Origin: Methanobacteriota archaeon
GTDB taxonomy: Archaea > Thermoplasmatota > Poseidoniia > Poseidoniales > Poseidoniaceae
Assembly (NCBI GenBank): GCA_011525095.1
Contig: WTIV01000070.1
Location: 9,888 to 25,995 of the forward strand
Reading direction: 5' to 3'
Length of the DNA: 16,108 nucleotides
Below, piece after piece: positions 1 to 9,200 of this stretch. Below the pieces are notes generated by a model. That model ran no database searches. It was not told the DNA's origin and was given only the letters and a program-made list of their open reading frames with translations. The stretch's first letter is position 1. Every line of letters starts with the position of its first letter. Made by a program: the position numbers and the translations under genes.

Positions 1-279
1 TGCGTGAGACACATACCAGCTTTGTCCGGTTGTGTCTCCACCTGTGCTTGAATCGATGTAGATCTGCAGGTCAGCAGCACCCATGTCGACTCCGGTTAGA
101 GCGAGGTACAGGTTGTTTGCGTCCCATGTAGCGAGGAAGTCCTCACCAGCGTTGTCGCTAGACAATACACCAGGCATTGCGTCATCGGATGGGTTCTTCA
201 CGTTAGCGTGCCACTCGGACAAGTCACCATCAACGTTGATGAATGCTGTGCGGTATCCCGGGGATACGTATGCTGCTTG
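1..279 (-). other. CBM9-like carbohydrate-binding domain (truncated by window edge)
   Basis: Residues 3346-3438 include FINVDGDLSEW, then DNAGEDFLATWDANNLYLAL, TGVDMGAADLQIYIDSS and TGGDTTGQSWY. 'DGdLseW', 'NLYLal' and 'l.iyIDs..gG' are the hallmarks of CBM9 and glucodextranase C-terminal-type modules, which bind sugars or sit at the end of surface enzymes. The window ends inside the domain, so its later strands and any membrane anchor are not visible. Confidence 0.65.
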
Positions 280-3200
280 CTCACCGTCAGTAGACTTGAT
301 TAGAAGTCCAACATCTGTTGCATCGCCACCCTTGTGGGTGATGTTCAAGTTCAGCAAGTTACCTTCATGGATAACAGCAGTTGAGTCAAGAACCAACTTG
401 GCAGCATCGATTGAGTTACCAACAGATGTTACTGTGACGTATGAACCAGCATCAATTTGTGTGGTTACATCAGCCCATGTTACGTTCTCTACAGATCCTT
501 CAGCGCCACCGTCAGCCATTAGAGCTGTTGTAGCACCAGAGTCTCCACCGTTCCAGCGGAAGTCGACTGCGTCGATTTCTAGTCCAACTAGACCGTATGT
601 GTCCATGTCAGCAGCATCGAATGAAGATGCACCTGTCACGTAGATACCTGTTCCAGCTGAGTCACCAGAAAGTCTTGCTCCGTCAACAACCACATCTGTG
701 TCTTCGACGTATACACCGAAGTCGCCACCAGAGATGATTGCGTCACCAGATAGAGTTAGTTCTCCACCATACTGCTCAACTCCAGTCTCGAATCCGGATA
801 CAGATGTACCATCTAGTGTGATTTCGTCGGTTGTTCCGAGGATGTTCACACCGGTAGATGAGAATCCAGAGCCTTGTCCGGAATTAACTGTTATCTTTCC
901 ATACATAGCTGGGTGGATACTGCAGTGGTACTCGTAGGTTCCAGCTGTGCTGAAGGTCTTGACATAAGTCTGACCCAAGTTCATTGTTGTGCCACTTCCC
1001 CATGAGGAGTCGTTTGCAACAATGTCGTGCTGTTCCCATGTACCGCTGTTGTTGTAGTACTCTACAGATCTCCAGCGTACTGAGTCACCTTCGTTGATAG
1101 TTAGGTTTGCTGGAGAGTAGGAGTAAGACAGAATCTGTACAGTGTATACTGTACCACCTGCTCCTCCAACTGCTGTGAAGGTAGAACCAGAATCGTTGAT
1201 GTCACAACCATCGGTTACCAGTGCATTCTCCATCACACTGATACTGTTTCCACCAGCGTTGATGGTTGAAGATGCACAATCCTCAGCCCAAATACCAACT
1301 GCAGAAGGTGCGCTTCTACCTGCACTCTGTGAGATATCGTTGTTAGTGATGTTTACCACTTGGTTAGCCGTAATTTGGTCTACAAGGATACCACCATCTG
1401 CATCGATTAGAGTGTTTCCGTCAATGATACCGTAACCATTTCTTGTTGCGATACCAATGTGTGAAGCATCTCCGTCGCCATAGATTGTGTTATCTGTGAT
1501 TTCCCAGTCTAGGCCTCCACGCATGTAAATTGGTTCTTGACCGTTGGAGAACGTGTTACCATCAATCACCAAACCAGTTGTTGTGCGATCTTGTGTGTAA
1601 ACGTTGTATCCAGGAGCGGAACTTCCTGTAAACACGTTATCTGTGACAGTTACGTTCTCAGCATAAGAGTTCAGATAGAACCAAACATCCAAGTATTCTG
1701 TATCGTGGAAAGTGTTGCCATCTACGATTGCTCCGTCTGCACCCCACTCAGAACGAGCGTGGTAGTAGGCGTATGCAGTTCTTTCAAACATAACACCAAC
1801 AGCACAGTTGTTTACGACGTTGTTCAAGATGGTTGTATTCCTTACACCAGTGTTCATACAGACATCCGCTACGTAAACACCCATGGATACATCAGAATCT
1901 CTGAAGTGAGTGATTGTGTTGTTCTGGATGTTGAAGAAATCAGCCTCCCAGTTGTAGTATGATGACCAACTGTACTTTGGACCATAGTTAGTTGCAATGT
2001 GAGCAACGCCCGATAGTGTTGAATTCTGTATGTCTGGTACGACATAGTTTCTTCCATCATATCCAATCTGGAATCCTTGAGCTTCCCCTTCATCATTTAT
2101 AGCAGTTGAAACCCACTCAGAGTTGTGAGCATACAACTCGGTGTTCCAAGGAGAGATACCCTCGATTCTTGCTGCGTCACTGTAAGAGTACGAGCCGGTT
2201 ACTATCACTGTACTTGTGTTGAAGTTGTATGTCTGTCCACCTCTTAGGTAAATTAGACCGAAGTCCATCATTACGACCTTGCCGGACATGTCAGTGTCCA
2301 ATGCACGGTAGTAACCATACTCCTTCATTCCGGAACTGTAAGTCCTGTTACCGGAGGTCGACAGACCTGGACAGTTCGAAACTGCTGGGTAACCGTTAAT
2401 CGTGTAAGGATAACATACACGAGCGTCTACAGTGTTTACAAGAGCAATAGTGTGTGTATTCCCTGAAACATCTTGCAGTGATAGGCTGTCAAATGCGTAT
2501 CTAAAGTCACCTGAGTTTTGGCTAGGGCTAGTGTAACTGTATGTACCAACCTTCGCTACTGTTACCGCTTCGTAACCAGTTAGACTCTCTACATTCAGAC
2601 CTGCGGATGTTACTGTTTCTGTCGGGAAAGTTAGTCCCGATGCGACACCGCTAGCGTCTGTGATAGCAGATCCTGTTGGACTACCGCTTGCGTCCTTCAG
2701 AACGACGTTGGTACCAGTCACAGCGTTTGTGTCTGCTGTTACAGTAACATCTAGAGAACGTAGTCTCTTGAAGATACCATTACCGGTTACTTCAACAGTA
2801 GTTGCATCCACAGTACCTTCAACGAAGTCGACAGTAGCTGAACCGCTGATTACTGCGTCCTTGGTGTTTGCAAAGTCGCTGTCGATGAAGGTCAGGGTAC
2901 CTGTACCTGCAGTTTCGATACCGATTGCGTTGGTTGATAGGTCCATGGATGTCCATGAGATGTCATTAGAAGTAGCAGGACCGAACTTGATACCTGCACC
3001 AGCAGATGCACCGATAGTTCCAGTCAAGTCACCCTTCAAGTCCTTAGCGTAGTATACACCTGAGTTAGATGTTCCAGAGATGTCCACGTTAGTGAAATCA
3101 ACTGAACCAGCTGCTCCTGAGCTAACCACAATTCCGTACGGACCTCCTGTGACCTCTAATCCATCAACTGTAGAAGTTGTGGTTCCCACTACTTCGAAAC

Positions 3201-6200
3201 CAGCATCGTTAGGCGATGTGATAGTAAGATCAACGAAATCTGCTGCGGCGTAGTTACCACCGAGTTCAACACCTGTGTCAGCACCGGTAATTGTACCGGA
3301 CGAGAACAGAGGTGTTCCGGACTCTCTTACGTAATCACCTAGGTCGGATGGGTCATCGCCAGATCTAGCTACGAACTCAAGTCTGTCTTGATAGTTGTCA
3401 GCACGGTTGTGGAATATATCGATGTACACCTTCATTCCAGAAATGTTGTTCAAACCGCTTAGGTCGACAACTGGCATTGTTAGCCTTACCTCGTCACCTG
3501 CTCTATTGCTGTAAGAGGAAGCGTAATGCTGACAGACGTTGTAATACCCGCTCAATCCTTCAGGAGGAGCGTAACTACCCCATGACCATGAAGGGCTGTA
3601 AGCACCCCAATAGTGTTCTGGGTAGTACTGTGTCGGCGAGTTGTCTGTTTCAACCCAATCCCAGCCTGCAGGCTTTCTCCAGCTGTAATCCCAACGTGCT
3701 GGGTTGTAGCTGTAACCATATTGCTGACAATTCCATGATGGAATACCGGAGTCTCCTCCTAGTGCACCGTCGTAGTAACCGTCCATTGTATTGCTTGAGA
3801 TATTCCATGAGTTACCATTATTGTCGGTTAGTTCAATTGTCATTCTGTCGGTAATCATGTAGTATTTACCCCAGCTGTAGAACGGGTGAGCGTTTCCTCC
3901 ACCGTAAACCGAGTTGAATCCTACCTGGACGTAGTCTTCTCCTAGGAAACCACTCATGTCAACAGCGTGGGTGGTCCAACCGTTACTTTGGCTAGATAGT
4001 AGAGTACTTCTGTAGATCGTTGGTAGACTCATTCCACCATAGACCTCTAGTCCGACCTCGTTGTCATTCAGAGTGTATCCGTTGACATTAGGTGCGGAGT
4101 TCAATGAGTACATACCAACAGCGGCGTTCTTTACGATGATGTTGTCTACACTTCCCAATGTGCTATCAAACATTATTCCAATACCAGTTTGACCATTGTT
4201 TTGGATTGTTGAATCGTCCCAATTCAGAGTACCTCCATTTACACGAAGTGTAGCAACGGTTGCTCCAGCATTTGCGTTTCCGTAAATGATGGAAGATTCG
4301 TTAACGTTCATAGTACCTGAATCCAAGTTGATTCCACCGTCAATGTCAGACATTGTACCGCCAACTAGGTTTAGTGTCCCACCATCCATGTCAAAGTCTA
4401 GCGGGTATGTGCTGGAGGATGCTCTTAGAGCTCCTGTGGAAGTTGGTATCTTCTCTAGAGTTAGTGAACCACCAGTTGAGATGGTCAACTTTGGACTGTT
4501 TGTAGCATCGGATGCGACAGTGAATACATTGCGCATTACGACATTACAGTCATCGATGTTTAAATCACCAGTCATGGTGACTTTTCCTTCCCATGTGAAT
4601 GTGTTGGTACCACCTGAACCAATTGCGCCATCATACCCAAGGGCCGCTTCAGGGTTACTCAAGAGGTATGCACAATCCATGTTGGTTCCGTTCAGTGTGA
4701 CTGGAGTAGGCTCAAGTCTCAGTTCAATTGAGTCACCTACACCAAATCCGCCGGTAGGATACCAAGCATCTGTGTACATAGTTTCATTCTGTCCAGATGG
4801 ACCGAATGCTACCAGGTTGTGGTCAGAGTAGGTATCACCTGCATCGTTCTCAGATAGAACCCAAACCGAGGTTTCTCCGTTAGAGTCTGTCTTGTGAGTG
4901 CCGACGGTGAATAGTGGTGAACCACCATCTATGACGGCTGCTTGAACTGTGTGATCCTGCTTCCAATCCTTTGAACCATCGTCCAGTAACTTGTATACCT
5001 TCACTGTTGCAAGGCTACCGAAGTAAATAGCACCGGAAGAACTAGATGAAACATCACAATCACTTGCGCTGTTACAATCTGTTCCATCTTGGTCAACATC
5101 AATCAGTACGATTCTACCGTTTGTAGAAGCCTTAGACATCTTGTCGTATGAAGAAGGCATTGAGATGCTTCCATCACCGATTGCAATAGCAGAGTTTCTT
5201 GCGTAAATTGCGTTCAGTGTACCTGTGTATGTAGCATCTACGTCTTCCATAATGATGTTGTTTGGTGCAGCGGAGTTAGAACAGGAAGCAGCGATGTAAT
5301 CGCTGGTTACTGTATCAACCACTAAGTTGTAACCACAGCCAGAGATTGAGATTCCTTCAGTGTCCCAGCCTGAACCGGAGATTGCATTTGTGCTTGGCGA
5401 GTTACCAACAATCGACAGAGCACCTATAGTGAGGTCATTCATTGCTGGAGCTGTTCTTGCCAATGATAGGTCACCAGAGGTGAAGTTTTCAAACACTGCA
5501 GGACTGCTTCCGCCAACGTATGGACCAGGAGCACTGGATGTTGTACCACCAGGCGCAATTGCAACGTTAGCGCTACCAAAGTCTACGTCTTCTAGAGCAA
5601 TCGACTCTAGAGAGTAGATATTAGCACTGCTATATCCGTCAGCATCCATGTTGTATAACCAAAGTGTTGAATCAAGACCCAATCCTTCAGCGTTTAGAAC
5701 TGCACCAGTTTGAGTAGATGCAGATGTTGCTGTTAGGTTTTGAATCCAGACATCTTCAAAGTCTACATCGATCAAGTTGACTAGAGAGTCCTCGATATCG
5801 ACGTTTTCGATAGTCAATGCTCCACTTGTGCTTCCAGGGAAGTTAATGACAGCGCCACCCCAAGAGTTTCCTCCAGAGTTACAATCGGTCATTTCTCCAT
5901 CACGTAGAGTCACGTTGGAATCTTCAGCAAGGTCGAAACATGCATCAGATGCATCATTGATTTCGAAGTCTGTCATTGTCATGACAGTTCCTTGTCCAGA
6001 TCCGTGCTTGAACGCTGTACCAACGTTAGTGAACGTAACGTGGTCCATACTGAAGTTTCCTACATTTGCGCTGCTCGAAGGTGCAGAACCATGTCTGCTT
6101 CCTGCTGCAATTGCTGCATCGCTTGTGTTAGCGAAGTCTACGTAAGACAGTGTGTGGCGATCGTCAGTTCCGGTACTACATGCAGCAGTGAAGGCTAGAC

Positions 6201-9200
6201 CCTTCCATTCTGCTCCACCTGCACCCTCGAATAGAATCGGGTGGGATTCGTTACCCTCAGCAGTGAAAGAACTGCATGAGCCATCAAAGGATAGTCCCTT
6301 TCCAGATTGAACTTGGATTACGACACCAGGTTCGATAGTCAAGTCGTCACCAATTGATAGGTAACCGCTTGCAGAACTTGGATTAATTCTAATCGGAGAA
6401 TCAACTGCAGCCCACGTAGTAGGCCCTACAATATCTGCAGATATGTCTGTACCCTTTCCTTCGAATGGTATTAGCCGAGTTCTTACTGAACAGTCGGATT
6501 GGGTGTTATCATAGCAATAATAGCTGGTATAGTAACTCCACCATGGAGCAATCGTACCTGGTCTGCTGTATGTGCTTGATGAGTAAGGCAGTTCAGGCCA
6601 GTTGGAATACCAAGAGGTCTGAGAGCGCTCTAGAGCGGTTGAGCCATCAGCCTTGAAGTAAGTATTACCCATTCTACCAATGTGGACTCTGTTCTTAGAA
6701 TCAGAACCGTTGTATTCAGTTCCGAAGTATTCGAATGTGAATCCATCAGGCATGTCGATGTTAGCATTACATCCGGACTTGTAGGAACTCCAGTACCAGC
6801 TGGACGTACAGTAGTATCCGTACGGATATCCATTGCTAGAACCAGCAATCGCTGTGTCCCAACTTGGCAGTTCCTTCAATCCCAAGTCGAATGTCTCGTG
6901 GGAATGACCACTGCTGTCGGTTCCAATCCTGTAGTTGGTTGAGTGCGGGTTAGCGCCCCTGATATATCCAAGATCAGCTCTTAGTGTAGCACCCTTTGTG
7001 CGTGTTTGGTCTTGGTAACCTACTGTAGAATAGTCGTAAGATGCCTTACATGCAGTATCGTACTGGAACTCTATTTCGTTGGTGACGTCATAGAATAACG
7101 CTTGGAATGTACACAGGTTTGTCGTACTGGTGTAACCCATGTCGTGCCATTCGATGATGAATACCTTGTTTGGATCTCCAACCTCGAAAGAGTTGGTACT
7201 TGTTGTGTTTGTGTTAGTACCAGTCGCTGCTGTGCTTGTATCCTTTACAGTAATGTAGTATTCAACAGACGCACCGCGCTCGATATCTTCCAGAGTGGTT
7301 GTCCAGTCACATGAAACGATGCCTGCACAAGTAGTCCATCCTGCAGATCCACCTTCAGGAGTCAACAATTTGCTGCTCCAAGAACCAACGGTTCCATTAG
7401 CATCTGTGACTCTCCAATAGAAGGTTGGTCCAACACCTACAGTCTTCGTAGTGTTGATACCGGTTGGCGGCTCTCCACCATCTGAGATTCCGAAGGTGAA
7501 AGTTCGGTCTCTAGAGTGAGAGTCGCGGAGAGCACCGTGATCGACCACAGGCGCAGTGGTATCTGGTTCAGGAGCGACCTTAGCAACCTTGTAGGTCACT
7601 CCGCCAGATCCTGCCATTGTACCGTAGTAACCGGTACCTAGAGCGAATCCTGACCAGCGGTAGTAGCTGCTGTAAGAGTAGTAGTACCCTGTGTTACATG
7701 CTGGATTAGTACTGGTCGAACGGAAGAAGTACATGAATCCGTTTGAACCGACACACATCCAGTTTGCTCTGGAACTGCTGTAGACAGAGTTCCAGTCGAA
7801 CTTACCCATTGTACCGGTAATGTTCGATGGGATATCGACTAGGAAAGCCTTGGTCGAGCCATAGGTCGACCTCTGGTTTGCCTTTGTACCAGAACCTAGT
7901 GGTTCTTCGATTCCTGTTTCATTACCTAGTCCAACCATTGCGAAATCGTTTAGTGTAGAGTCGTAAAGGAAGACTATGTTCATTCCTGGACCATCATCAG
8001 CAGAGATTGTTAGGTATCCGTCGTCTAATGTGCTCAATTCTGTTGAACCGGACGTAGTTCCACCATATCCGTTGTATCCGGAGGATGGTGTTGTAGTCCA
8101 CATCATTCTCCAGTTAGCGTAGAAAGTGGAAGCTCTGGTGGCGTAGAAACAAGAGTTGCTACCAGTACCACATGCAGATGTGTCAAACTCGAAGACGTAT
8201 TCTTTAGAGTCCTCGTAGTAGGTCATCTGTCTATCGAAGGTTACAGCAGTTGAGCTTGTTGTGTATGCTCTAACATCTGTAGTTGAGATTGTGAACTTCA
8301 TGTCGTTGCCAGCGTTTGCTGCATCGTCTACGAAGAACCAATATGGGCTAGTTGGAGCGGTCGCGCTGCTTGGGTTACCAGCATCGCCACCACTTGGACT
8401 TGTAGCGTTGTTGGGTGTCGCTGATGCGTCCTTGTAAGCCCAGAAGTAATTCACATAGTCTCCTGTTGAAATCGTGCCGGTTGTAGCACGGAACTTACAT
8501 TCTGTATCTGTGGACCCACAAGTTCCGATTGTTGTAGCCTTAACGGCAGTGTAGGATCCATTGTTTAGAGAATAGTGCAGGTGAGGTGCACCCGAACTTG
8601 TGGTGTCTATACCACTTATGTCAGTCAAGGTTGTGAAGAAAGTTCTCGCACCTTCCTTGTAAGTTGTCACTCCTGTGTAAGGCACAAATCCATCCTTTGG
8701 AGGAGTACTGTCAGTACCACCAGAGTAGGTGATTTGCAAGTAACTGTTTGTGCTTCCAGAGTTGTAGCTCCATTGTCTGATTGTTGTTGCGGTTGTGTAC
8801 TTAGCACCCATACCAATTGTGCCACCATTGCTGATAGCGTTCATGATGTAGTTGTGGTTACCAGTGGTCGTGGAACAGGTTGTTCCTGAACTGCTACAGA
8901 TGTTTGCAGTCTTCCAACCAGTACCAACAGTGTACTCACCAACCTTGTCGGAGTTCCAAAGGGAACTTACCAACTTCCTCTCGTTTGTGCTGGAACCTGA
9001 ACCAGACAGGAGAGATGGAGTAATTGCACCAGAACATGTAGCGGTTGCTGGCACGTTGATGTATCTGCCTGCGGTACCACAGTTCTCTAGAACAGTTGCG
9101 GTAATCTTGTTGTTTGAGTAAGAGTATCCGTAGCTGATGTACATCTTCCAATCGATTTGGTCTACTGTTGCTCCAGTTGGTAGAGCGTTGCTAGCACCGA

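Noticed and set aside
1144..2217. Pectate lyase or other catalytic beta-helix enzyme
   Set aside because: The repeats fit a structural or NosD-like helix, and I could not find a catalytic Asp/Lys/Arg set.
83..9121. Many plus-strand reading frames of 60-190 codons opposite the giant gene
   Set aside because: Their translations are low-complexity Ser/Val/Thr/Pro/Cys text without domains or good ribosome sites. They are explained by codon bias of the minus-strand gene, whose translation shows clear domains throughout.
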